Assembly (NCBI GenBank): GCA_010015655.1
Contig: ML976692.1
Location: forward strand, 653,483-686,692
DNA from: Bimuria novae-zelandiae CBS 107.79
Lineage: Eukaryota; Ascomycota; Dothideomycetes; Pleosporales; Didymosphaeriaceae
Reading direction: 5' to 3'
DNA length: 33,210 bases
The notes beneath the pieces were generated by a model. The model saw nothing but the letters and a program-made list of their open reading frames with translations. It was not told the origin of the DNA and made no database searches. Below, piece after piece: positions 1-9,499 of the stretch. Position 1 is the stretch's first letter. The number at the start of each line of letters is the position of its first letter. A program made the translations under genes and the position numbers.

Positions 1-464
1 TACGTGTGACGAGGCTCAATACCATATTCCTTGATTTTATCACCTAGGATATTAAAATACAGGCTGTATTTATCCCCTGAGTCGGCTTGGTGGCGATTGC
101 TGTCCATACCAGTTGCCCATCGCGAGGTAAGATAGATGCTGTGCCAATTAATAAAGCGCGTAACCCAGCTCTCGCTCACTAGCTCCTTGGCTATTGTCGA
201 CGCGAAATTTCGTATCATCTCTCTTGTAGGTGGTAGGTGACGTGCTATGAGTCCTTCTATATATTTAACAAGCTCTGCCTCTTGTTGTGGAGCAAGCTTT
301 TGTTGGTTGATAATCTTTAATGCGTGTGGCTGTGTTGTAGCATGGTGCCTTCGCATCAAAGTTGAGCGAGAAACACTATACTTTTTAGCTACTTTTTGGT
401 ACGAAAACTGTTTGCTAGGGCTTAGCAATATTAGATCTGCAAGCGCGTCGTTAATTGGAGCCAT
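1..464 (-). CDS. Fot1/pogo-type transposase, N-terminal part (element A), open reading frame running off the window
   Basis: Read on the minus strand from the ATG at 464-462, the frame stays open for 154 codons to the left edge. The order is that of Fot1/pogo (DDE_1, CENP-B-like) transposases. An N-terminal helix-turn-helix contains FSYQKVAKKYSVSRSTLMRR. A Tc5/CENP-B-type DNA-binding stretch follows (PPTREMIRNFASTIAKE, then SESWVTRF) with GMDSNRH and YSLYFN near the edge. The catalytic DDE domain would lie outside the window. The protein is clearly homologous, at roughly half its residues, to the transposase of element B at 652-2511. Unlike B it has no in-frame stops and keeps the Trp of SESWVTRF. 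This copy therefore looks young or unmutated by RIP. Whether the rest is intact cannot be seen. Confidence 0.9.
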   Translation of the reverse strand, partial: MAPINDALADLILLSPSKQFSYQKVAKKYSVSRSTLMRRHHATTQPHALKIINQQKLAPQQEAELVKYIEGLIARHLPPTREMIRNFASTIAKELVSESWVTRFINWHSIYLTSRWATGMDSNRHQADSGDKYSLYFNILGDKIKEYGIEPRHT

Positions 465-509
465 AATGGTAGAGTTATGAGGTTGTGAAGTTTGAGTGTT
501 TTGGCGTGG

Positions 510-541
510 GTGGCCCATCACGCGAAGTGGCTCATCACGCG
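510..541. repeat. Doubled subterminal motif of element A
   Basis: GTGGCCCATCACGCG at 510-524 recurs as GTGGCTCATCACGCG at 527-541, with one mismatch and a 17-bp period. By position it is a candidate transposase-binding site. Elements B and III carry differently sequenced motifs with the same period. Confidence 0.7.
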
Positions 542-554
542 CACGGGCATGTTA

Positions 555-602
555 ACGTGTCCGTGCACCCAATGCACGGATTCAGCCAATGCACGCCGAA
601 CA
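555..602 (+). repeat. Left terminal inverted repeat of element B
   Basis: 48 bp, identical to the reverse complement of 2616-2663, beginning ACGTGTCCGTGC. It contains CCAATGCACG twice (569-578 and 587-596), an 18-bp period. Confidence 0.93.
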
Positions 603-651
603 TCCGACGCGTCAAAACTCCCTACTTTCAACACGCGATAACTCCACCAAT

Positions 652-2511
652 ATGGATCCAATTCAAGCTGCGATAGATGAGATCGAATCGCGAGAACCAG
701 GAGAAGATTTTTCATATACAGAAATTGCTACCAGATATGGTGTTAATCGATCTACACTCTCACGAAGGCACCAAGGTGTTACCGCGACGCGTGCAGCCAA
801 CACAATCAATCAGCGAAAGCTCAACCCACAGCAAGAGCAGGAGCTTGTACGATATATCAAAAGGCTCACAGAGAGACATATACCTCCTACTAGAGAGATG
901 ATACAGAATTTTGCCTCGACAATAGCAAAGGAGCCAGTCAGCGAGAGCTAGGTTACCCGCTTTATCAACCAACACAGCATTCATCTCATCTCGCAATGGA
1001 CCGTCGGCATGGACAGCAATCGCCACAACGCTAATTCAGTGGATAAATATTGCCTCTATTTCAACCTTGTACACAGCAAGATCGATCAATATCGCATAGA
1101 TCCTCGTCATATCTACAATATGGATAAAAAAGGTGTCCTGATCGGTATCGTTGGTAGAACAAAGAGGATATTCAGCAGACGAATGTGGGAGAAGAAGGAG
1201 GTTAGGGCATCACTCCAGGATGGCAATCGCGCGTGGATCACGCTCCTAGCATGTATCTGCGCTGATGGATCAGCTTTGCCGCCAAGCCTTATCTATGAGG
1301 CTGCCAACAAGGACATCCAATCAAGCTGGGTAGAGGATATCAAGGCAGGATATTATAAAGTCTTTATCACCTCATCATCCTATAGCTGGACGAACAACGA
1401 TATCGGGCTTGCCTGGCTTAAGCAGGTGTTTAATCGCTGTATAAAAGAGAAGGCTCGACGATTATATTAACTTTTAATTATAGACAGCCACGGATCTCAT
1501 GTTACTATAGACTTTATTAACTACTATAATTAAAATAGGATCCTGCTTGCTGTCCTGCCTCCTTATTTAACTTATACACTTCAGCCACTTAATGTTACGA
1601 TATTCAAGCCTCTATCAACAGCCTACTCAGCAGAGCTATCAAGATACCTTTATAGAAGCTAGGGCCTAGCTTCTATCACTAAAGGCGACTTCTTTCCCCT
1701 ATTCTAGAATGCGTGGAAGGCCTCTTTTAAGGAATTAACTATCCTCAGCTCTTTTAGAGCCACAGGTATATCGCCACCTAATCCTAACCCTATCCTTAAT
1801 AGGTTCACCTAGGATCAAGAATCAGGCAATAGCTCCTTATTAGGGCTTAGCGATTATGACTAGAGAAAGATAGATAGGCTTGTACGCTCTACAGTGAGTG
1901 ATCAAAGTAGCAAGGATACACAGAAGCTTCGTTAATTACTCCACCACCTATCTGTTGAAAATGAGCTGCTTAAGCATGACAACGATGGGCTTAGGCAGGC
2001 GCTATCTATTAAGAAGAAGCGTAATAAGAAGAGTAAAGCTCTAGACCTTTAATAGCGCTAGGAGTATTATAGTGGGGCTATCTTATAGTTACTAAGGAAA
2101 GTAAGGGAGGCACGTTATTATTAATTAATTAAGGAGCAAGAGGATAAGTAGTAGTAGCTTTAAAAAGCAGAGACAGCAGAGCTAAAGAAGGCAGCTAAGC
2201 TATACAAGGAGAAAATCTAGCAAGAAAAGCGTGCAGCGAGAGAGGCAGCGAAGAAGGCAAAGGAGAAGGAGAGAGCTGAAAAGGCAGCTCAGCGCACTGC
2301 CCAGAAGTCTGCCAATAACGCTAAAAAGGCTCTACAACTATCCCAAAGGAGTAAGAGAAAAGCTTCTCAGCCATCTCCACAGAGCAGAAAGCGTCAGAAA
2401 CGTGTTGTTAATGCTACGGATGTTGGGGAGGCCTCAAAGGGCGCATCTGCTGCCCCAACCAAATCCACACGGAGCGGCCGCGACGTCAAGCTTCCAGATA
2501 GATTTAAATAG
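652..2511 (+). pseudogene. Fot1/pogo-type DDE transposase, full length with many RIP-type stop codons
   Basis: From the ATG at 652 a single frame of 619 codons runs to TAG at 2509-2511 with no frameshift but about 18 internal stops. The first (TAG, 949-951) replaces the Trp that element A keeps in SESWVTRF, a TGG to TAG change. Others fall where Fot1 relatives have Gln or Trp. The domains in order are a helix-turn-helix (FSYTEIATRYGVNRSTLSRR), a Tc5-type DNA-binding part (PPTREMIQNFAS), a DDE domain (NMDKKG, then DSHGSH, then LQPLN) and a Lys/Arg-rich tail. The third catalytic Asp, normally in LQPLDV, is Asn at codon 314, and the usual Glu after NMD is Lys. Both fit G-to-A changes. An upstream ATG at 589 lies inside the TIR and is unlikely to be the start. 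Confidence 0.92.
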
Positions 2512-2615
2512 TGCAAATGAATCGCAGCTATCGATTTACTATCCTAGTAGAAAATCTTATAATAATATTGTTTGTGGGTGGTTCTGCAGCCTTATTTCTA
2601 ATAGAGCGTTTATGG

Positions 2616-2663
2616 TGTTCGGCGTGCATTGGCTGAATCCGTGCATTGGGTGCACGGACACGT
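2616..2663 (-). repeat. Right terminal inverted repeat of element B
   Basis: Perfect inverted copy of 555-602, followed by TA at 2664-2665. Confidence 0.93.
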
Positions 2664-3272
2664 TAGTCAGACACGAGAACGCGAAAACGTCACGAGACAC
2701 GACCCATGGATCGCACCCCCAGTTCTTCATCGATCTCTTTGCGTTTCCGCCTGCATTTCCAATACTAAAAAAATGGCCTATACTATTGAGCGCATCTTCG
2801 TCGTTAGTTACCCGATAGCACTTGTCAAATCCCCACGGAGATTGATTGATCAGAGCGGGGTGATGTAATACGGGCATAATTAAGTCTTGTGCCTTCGAGC
2901 GCAAGCGCTTCTCTGGCGGTGTTCATGAGGGCAGATGCGATGTTCATCTTGGGTTCTCAATGTTTCAACGTAATACTATGGGTATTGCTTACCTATGTAA
3001 TACGATTTCTCTTCGCGCCATGCACCTCTTCCGAAAAGTGCCCGAGAGGTGTCTGCATGCAGGATTTGTAACTTTACAGGTACAGGAGCTTGAATCGCCC
3101 TTTATTTACCAATTTAGGAGACTTAGCTGTTCAATGCATTTGCGCTCACCTCACTGGGCACCTTTTGGTTCATCCCTGATCGCGCTAGAATTCATGTGCA
3201 GGAGACAGATTATGCCTAACTCTTTCTTGGCGCTTCGAAGATACGAGGACAGTAGTGGTGGAGCAGGAGTAT

Positions 3273-3600
3273 CTACATAGGCTTTTTGATGGTGTGAGGA
3301 CAATCTCTCCTCAGCCTACAACCATACCAACCCTTCACTTCCAAGATTGGCTGCATAGTTTCGAACAGCTGCACACACTCTTCACCTCGGTCATAAGCCA
3401 AAAACATAGCTGTTGCAATGCTATTCAACTCGAGTTCTTCCAACCCGTATATCAGCACCAATCAAAAACAAATTTTCCCCGCGTATACTTACATCTACTG
3501 TGACTGCTTTGCGCAAATGCGACATCGAACGTGCGTCAAGTGCTAACATAAATCTCTTTATACGAATCAATCTCGGCAAATTCCCCCCTAGTGTCTAGTT
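3273..3600 (-). pseudogene. Possible spliced gene fragment, family not recognised
   Basis: Read right to left, one stretch (about 3590-3490) gives RFMLALDARSMSHLRKAV. It is followed by a donor-like GTAAGT and a branch-like GCTGAT. A second frame then gives ELELNSIATAMFLAYDRG and continues to VKGWYG near 3310. The amino-acid composition of both pieces looks coding, and the spacing would fit a fungal intron of about 50 bp, but the expected acceptor AG is replaced by ACGG. Downstream frames close quickly. This may be a decayed gene or chance. No function is assigned. Confidence 0.25.
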
Positions 3601-3900
3601 TAAATGGCTTGTTGCAAGGCGACGGAAACATTACAGCTGTAATTTCTTAGAGGCTTATAGAGAAAGGCACTGCATTGGGCGATGCCGCGTGAGCTTAACA
3701 GCCGGGTTGACTTCGGAGGATTTTTACCCAACTACCAGAATCTGTAGAAGAATGTCCGAGGCGAGCTCTCAACGATGACGCATTCTTCAATAGGGAAACC
3801 AACTCGAACCCCCACCGCAGAAAGGCATTTTATGAGTAATGACTTGTCGCAGTTCTTTAAGTGTCGTTCGTCTAACAAATCTAACTCGTAGAGCGCCTTC

Positions 3901-4707
3901 AAGTGTACCAGGAAATCTCACTGGAATCGATGGATATCACCTCATCTACCATTCCAGGGAGAATTAGATGCCACGAGCCAACAGGTCACCATGGTGATTG
4001 ATGACTCGCAACCAGGTTTTTCGGTGGTATTCTACCGAGACCTGCAGAGGCGGTCTCATCCAAGTGTACCAGTCATTAGTACTGCGATCAACGCGTTTAT
4101 CTTGATTTCCCTTCGCGGAGCATGCGCGATTCAGTGGCAGCGCTCAGAGCCGTGTGCCAGACAACAGTTTCTTGGACATTGACTCGCTACAAAAGCTTGT
4201 AAAAGTTTCTTCAAAATTGTACATAGCAGATTTCCCCAAGTGTACCAGGGAAAAGCCACTGCAGTCGACCCTTTGCAGGTGTTGAACGCGCGATTAGTAG
4301 CTGGAACGCTTATGGACACTGTATGGGCATGCCGAGCATGTTACGAGATGGTGCAACCGCCCTGCTTCACACGAACTATGGTAACATATAGAAAAGTGTA
4401 CCGCGAACCATCTCTATGTTCGATGCTTCTGCATAATATTTGCTGTTTACGGCAAGAGAACTAATTGTAGCGTGCGCCACACCCCCTTCAACTGAATCCG
4501 CTGACCGCCGTGTTCGCGTCAAGGAATTTTCCTCTCCTATATGATATCCCGGGTCGCATGAACTCCGAGACGGGAAGAATCAAGCGTACCACGGAATCAC
4601 GACTGTGTTCGACACTCCACAGTGGATTTGCCTCTTCAAGTCTTGATCTATATTTGAGCCGTGGCAGAAGTCATGAAGTGTACCGTTTCAAACACGGCTG
4701 CAATCGA
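3901..4707 (+). repeat. Degenerate recurring motif, AAGTGTACC plus about 20 bp
   Basis: Copies start at 3901, 4062, 4238, 4394, 4582 and 4676. Each begins AAGTGTACC (AAGCGTACC at 4582) and most continue with a loosely conserved tract containing CTG and ATCGA/GTCGA about 20-30 bp later. Spacings are 161, 176, 156, 188 and 94 bp, and the DNA between copies does not align obviously. It looks like an old, decayed tandem repeat or a spaced protein-binding motif. No continuous reading frame links the copies. Confidence 0.55.
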
Positions 4708-5262
4708 CACTTTTGCCGCGGTTTCTTGTTTCGGTAATTATAGGTTCGGATATTGGCGCGCTGGAAACCGCCCAGTGTGAACCTTAGTTCGCGACGCGAG
4801 TAGCGCGTCCTAGCAATCGCCGACCACAGCATTGGCAGTTCGGGCTGAAACGATAGGTGGCCAACCCTCCCGAAGGTACACGCTCTTCGCAAAATCTCGC
4901 ACAGTTTCTTTCTGCGTCACGGTCACCATCATAAACGGGTGGTGCTTTTATTTGAGTACGGTCGTTCATCCTTCGAGACAAAATAATCACGATGTAAGAA
5001 TCGAAAATTATAGACTAGCTGTCAGTAACCTATGCGACTTTTCGATCCATGGAACATAATACTGGGTGATAACGGGCGTTTGCAAACGAACATGGGCGCC
5101 TCCTCGAGACCGTATGCGCTAAGAGAAGCCACGCCCATCTAAAAATAGAAATGCATAACTCCAAACAACCAACACTATTGGCACAGCCCGGGTGTTAGGT
5201 TGTATAGAAGTAGTTAGTTGTCAATAGTGGAGAACGCGCCATCTGCGGAATCCTGACCTACG

Positions 5263-6160
5263 TTAAGTTGGATACCGCGATGAAGAATAGCGTCGCAGAT
5301 ACTTCCCTGGATTCACTTCTTCATAGGTGAAGTATTTGACGAAGCGATAATACCCTGCAGCGACAGCTGCACTAAGTAGAGGACCAACCCAGTGTATCCA
5401 ATGATAGCCCGGAAAGCTTGTTCCCGCAACAGCAGGACCGAAGCTTCTCGTAGGATTCAGCGACCCTCCAGTATAATATATACCGCCCATCATTGCGAAA
5501 AAAGCGCTAGTCCAATGCCAATAGGCGCAGTGAATGTGTCCTTGCTCTTCTCAACCGCAAGCATCAGCACCACGAAAACTAGCTCCGCAGTCATGAACAT
5601 CTCGATGAAGACGCCCTGAGCAATACTGGTTCCAGTCGAGAGCGTTGTGCTGCAGAGTTTTATGTCCCCGGGGAACATAGCCTGGACGAGGCCGCCGGCG
5701 GACATTCCGGCGAGGAGCTGAGCTGGAAACAGAAAGAGACCTCGAATTGGCGGGAGGCTACCGACGAGCACCAGGCCGAATGTGACCTCTTTGCTATTCA
5801 TCAGCATCTTCTTCCATGTTATGTTCGCCAAATACATATGGCAGGGTTAAAAAGCCCCCCACTGATTCGATAGAAAGCCCAGACGTTGACTAACAAGCTG
5901 AAACCATGCACCAATGCAGTGAAGACGTTTTGCTGACTGCTGGCACCTCCAATTTGTGTGGAAGTCTCACTCGCTTGCGTATGCAGCATTATCTGGCACG
6001 CGAAGGAGAAGTAGAGAAACATGAAGGTCCCAACAAACTCCCATGTCGCAGCGATAATGTGCGCCTGAAAGGCACTGATGTGGTTGGCATGGCGAGGTTC
6101 CGTGGGATAGCCTTTATCATTGTTGTGCTTAGACGGTCTAGGAACATTGAGTCGTGGCAT
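5263..6160 (-). pseudogene. Aquaporin / major intrinsic protein, broken
   Basis: Membrane channel of the MIP family. Three frame-shifted blocks on the minus strand match a fungal aquaporin end to end. Block one (6160-5840) starts MPRLNV, has the first membrane helix (WEFVGTFMFLYFSF) and ends in the first pore motif, GGLFNPA. Block two starts VTFGLVLVGSLPP and holds AELVFVVLMLAVEKSK and APIGIGLALF. Block three has YYTGGSLNPTRSFGPAV and GYHWIHWVGPLL. Between blocks one and two a 53-bp intron (5839-5787) is likely, but its donor reads ATATGT instead of GTATGT. Between two and three a one-base loss in the run of six A (5498-5503) shifts the frame. The second NPA motif is NPT, from a C-to-T change at 5451 in CpA context. 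Three lesions make a functional protein unlikely. Confidence 0.88.
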
Positions 6161-6929
6161 AGCTATGTCTGGTGAGGAGTATCGAAGGAAGATGTTGCAT
6201 TGACAGAGTATGGTACACTCGAGCTGGTTTGGCTCGCAGCAGTATGCATGACTTCATTATACGCATACTGGCACGCTGCTTGTATGCAACGCGACTGCAG
6301 GGTGGGCAGTAGCTTGTGGACTATGGCCTATGGCCTTTCCAGCATCGAAAAAACAATGTTAGGGATCGATGACGGCGGATCAGGCTAGCTCAGGATGACG
6401 TTTGGCACCCAGTCATCAACATCCGGTAGAACCGCCGCGTGAATGCACGAGATCAGCTTCGGCTATCTGGAACGAAGTCGATCTTGCAGGCCCACTCGAA
6501 TCAATGGGTTCCTATTCTTTCAAAAGGTGGAGCACTCCTCAAGCAAATGTTCGAGTGGATGATCTACGCCGCAAAAGAAATCGCATTGTAGCATTGGCGG
6601 ATTTTCTCTCCGGATACGATGTGGCACTGAGATCGCTATCGTTGTTGTAAGCTTTTTGGGGTCGTCCTGAGCGCAGCAGAATCTTTGAAGACCGGGTGAA
6701 TATGGAGCAAGACACCAGCGTGTATGCTAGAATGTTATGGTACGCCTGCCGAAATTTTCTCCAAGGTCGTCGATTCAGGCTAGGAACGCCAACAGCCAAA
6801 GCTGACCTGCGTTCCTTGATGGCCTAGGTATCCTCAAGCATGATGGAAAGCTCGACTTCGTGATGTGGAATTGTACAAGGACTGCTCATCGTGTCCTGCC
6901 CAAGGTGGTCGCGGTGCTTGGGTGCACGC
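6161..6929. other. Unique DNA, no supported gene
   Basis: Normal-composition sequence upstream of the aquaporin remnant and up to the hAT element. The frames at 6200-6388, 6402-6650 and 6799-6539 overlap, have no motifs, and are best treated as chance. The aquaporin promoter would have been in the first part. Confidence 0.5.
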
Positions 6930-9222
6930 CAGGGTGGCCAAAAATAAAATTATCGTTTCGTAAACAATAAATTATTGTATTTTACGATAATTTTATGCTG
7001 AATAATCTACGATATTATTAAATTTTTCGCTTACTACGTACCTACAGACTACCTTTTCTTATTAAAATTTAATATCTTTGTACTTATAGCCACTAAAGAA
7101 AGTTCTCTATTCTCTTTTAATTCTTTTAAGTTGCTTAAAATTTTAAGTACTTAAACAAGTCGCAAAAATACGTTAAGTATCTATTAATATTACTAGACGC
7201 TATTAAACAGAGAGCTTTTATAAGATAGCTAGAACTAGAAGCTATACTACTACTTTCGTTACGAGTATATTACCTTATTAACTATAAATCTTTAATATCA
7301 TCTTCAGGCAAAACATTAGATTAAGTCTAATAAGGCTATTTCTTATATAAAAGTAACTATAGTAAGTTAGCTTCTAAAGCTTTAGAAGTAAGTATTAATT
7401 AATAATTAGTTAGATAAATTAAGCTTACTTATTTTTAAGAACATACTTAGCAAGTAAGTCATTAATTAGGCTCTTATTAATCGTATTATTTTATAAAACT
7501 TACTATTTTAAATTATAGATGCACTAGAATTTCATGTATTCTGCCAGGCATTAAATCTAGAATTAGTTAACTATATTACTACTAGCTATTTAACTATTAG
7601 TAAATTAATTTAAAACTTATTCCACCTACAAAAGGATATCGTACGAAAAAAACTTTAATTAGCTTTTATAGATATTTATCTCTTTATTAATATTTAAATA
7701 TTTCTAAATAATTATCTCTTCCTAGCAACGTGTGCTTATTTTATTAATATTTAAAATTAATAAATAAAAGCTCTTCTAGCTTTACGAATAATTATAAATT
7801 ATAGTAGTAAAAAATAGTAGAACTCTCTTCTTCTTATTCTTTAAGACTATAGTATTATATAAAAGTTAGGAGCAATTATTGCTAATAATTTTATAATAAA
7901 TAACACACTTTATAATATAATATTTTAATATCTTTTAGATAATAAGAGCATTTCTTAGATTCCTTTACATTAATAAATTTGCTACTAAGAATATATAATA
8001 AATCTTATTATTTAGGCCTCCCATTTTAGCATGGCTTAGTTCGAAAAGATAAAATCGTATAATAAAGAAAACACTCTTAAGAATAAATTAAATAAGCAAG
8101 CTTAAAGAGAAAGAAAAAATATCTTTTAAATAATAAGTATTTTTGAAAAGCTTTATAATATTATTATTTACTCCCGTTCTTCTATAAATTATATAAAAGA
8201 ATTTATTTCTCTAGCACAGCAGTAAATCCCTCTTAATAACTCTATATAATAAAATAATTAGTATTAAATATTAAGCACTGCGCTTGACAAAGAATTAGCT
8301 ATTAATAAGTACGTTAAAGCTAATTTTAATATACTTAAAAAGGATTATCTTTCGCCACACGACTAAACTATTCTCTGTATAATAAGCTCCTTCTTACAAC
8401 TATTTAACTAAGCAACTCTAGAGACTTAGTGTGACTATATTATACTTAATTAGATACTCTTTATAATAGATATCGTCGGGAAATATACAGAGAAGTTTTT
8501 AACTTATTATTATATAAATAAAGACTTAGTGTATTAAATTTAATAAGTAGTTTAGAAGTTTAATAAGTATTATTATAAAACTAATAGTTCTCCCTTCTAT
8601 GCTACAGCGCTTATTCTTTATCTAAATTATTATACGAAATATGCGAAAATCTAGTAAAAAAAAAGACTATTAGAAGGCTATACTTCCTAAAATTAAAGAG
8701 CTTTAGATAAAGTATTAAGATTTAGGGCTGCTACTAATAATAATATTATACAAAATACTAAATATCGCGCCTCTAAAGGAACTTAATAAGTTTAATTAAA
8801 TTATTAACAAGTTTAATTAACGTATTACTTGGCTAGCAAGTTAGGATAAATATAAAAACTTTTATACTAAGGCATCGTACGAAGTTTAAAGTTTACCTTT
8901 ATAATAGTGGTGTGAAAGCGTATAAAGGAAACGCTAGCTATAGCTTTAATATTTGCTATTAACGTTCTTTTAATTCCGGCTATAAGCGACAAGCCAGAAA
9001 GAGTGTTTTTAGGAGGCTATTATACAATTTTATAAGAGAGAATGTGACTTAGTGTATTAAGTATTAAACATACTAAGTATATAAAAAGCTAGTATCGAAG
9101 TAGAATTCTAATAAAGGAAAAGTAAAAATATAATAATATGATAATAAACAATAAATAAGATAAAATATAATTAAAAAACTAATAATCGTATCGTTTCTAT
9201 CGTATTATCGTTGGCCACCCTG
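6930..9222 (+). mobile_element. hAT-superfamily DNA transposon, heavily RIP-degraded
   Basis: 2293 bp. It starts CAGGGTGGCCAA and ends with the inverted complement TTGGCCACCCTG, with weaker inverted similarity further in (ATTATCG on the left, CGATAAT on the right). It is flanked by an 8-bp direct repeat: GTGCACGC at 6922-6929 and GTGCATGC at 9223-9230, one mismatch. CAGGG ends and an 8-bp duplication are diagnostic of hAT. The interior is very AT-rich and almost free of CpA and TpG. The plus strand still shows hAT transposase (see 8380-9090). Confidence 0.88.
8380..9090 (+). pseudogene. hAT transposase, C-terminal half recognisable through RIP damage
   Basis: Conceptual plus-strand reading across many stops gives blocks matching hAT transposases. 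These are ATLETLCDYI, ILFIIDIVGKYTEKFL and a following SSPFYATALILYLNYYTKY, then the dimerisation (hATC) block near 8940-9060, containing FAINVLLIPAISDKPERVF. In the family this last block is the conserved IPAMS-x-x-PERVFS signature. Stops fall where relatives have Gln or Trp. The N-terminal zinc finger and first catalytic Asp, expected in 7000-8300, are too mutated for me to place. The gene is inactive. Confidence 0.82.
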
Positions 9223-9230
9223 GTGCATGC

Positions 9231-9299
9231 GTTAACTGGCAGAGGGAACCGCGCTAGTGTTATAAAACACCAAAATGCTTAGCATTGCTGCTTACATGA
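9231..9299. other. Short unique spacer between two transposons
   Basis: About 70 bp of normal composition separating the hAT duplication from the third pogo-type element. No feature seen. Confidence 0.5.
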
Positions 9300-9303
9300 T
9301 ATA

Positions 9304-9331
9304 AGTCGGGCACCCTAGTTTCCGACACCCC
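9304..9331 (+). repeat. Left terminal inverted repeat of element III
   Basis: Begins AGTCGGGCACCCTAG and is identical to the reverse complement of 11203-11230. TTTCCGACACCCC occurs at 9319-9331 and again at 9336-9348, a 17-bp period. Confidence 0.92.
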
Positions 9332-9499
9332 CCATTTTCCGACACCCCGCCAAATTTCGCCGCTGCCACCACTCTACGTTGCGAATGTGCTCACAGCTTC
9401 ATCAAATAATTTTGAAAAAGCATTAAAAAAATCGTATTTAAAGGATTTTAATTACTTTCTTTATCTATACTTAAATTACAATTAAGATACTATTATATT

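Larger units (their letters stand above)
1..552 (-). mobile_element. Element A: Fot1/pogo-type DNA transposon, transposase-proximal end
   Basis: The terminus lies to the right of the transposase start. On the minus strand the end reads ACATGCCCGTGC, closely like the ACGTGTCCGTGC end of element B. I place it at 552 because TA (553-554), the target of this superfamily, follows at once and then element B begins. The partner TIR is outside the window, so the boundary is inferred from similarity to B. Confidence 0.75.
555..2663 (+). mobile_element. Element B: Fot1/pogo-type DNA transposon, RIP-inactivated
   Basis: The element is 2109 bp, bounded by 48-bp perfect inverted repeats and by TA on both sides (553-554 and 2664-2665), as expected for Tc1/mariner-pogo insertions. 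It contains one transposase frame (652-2511) covering most of its length. Composition is mixed. The first 800 bp and the last 300 bp look near normal, while about 1460-2200 is rich in TAG and TAA. It abuts element A directly on its left. Confidence 0.92.
2666..5262. other. Unique DNA without a confident gene
   Basis: About 2.6 kb of near-normal composition between element B and the aquaporin remnant. It holds a possible spliced gene remnant on the minus strand (about 3275-3600), a degenerate recurring motif (3901-4707), and a small imperfect inverted repeat (CACTATTGGCA near 5170 against TGTCAATAGTG near 5218). The many short open frames overlap one another on both strands and show no family motifs, so I call none of them. 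Confidence 0.5.

Noticed and set aside
2231..2818. 195-residue Arg-rich open frame starting MQRERQRRRQ
   Set aside because: It is the wrong-frame shadow of the Lys/Arg-rich tail of the element B transposase and runs through the right TIR into flanking DNA.
2557..2904. Minus-strand open frame of 115 residues
   Set aside because: It crosses the right TIR of element B, so it mixes transposon and flanking sequence. No motif is recognisable.
5798..5839. Aquaporin intron using the GTATTT donor and the AATAG acceptor
   Set aside because: Branch site and AG fit, but joining shifts the frame. Only the ATATGT donor with the AAAGAG acceptor links NPA to VTFGL, which implies a damaged donor.
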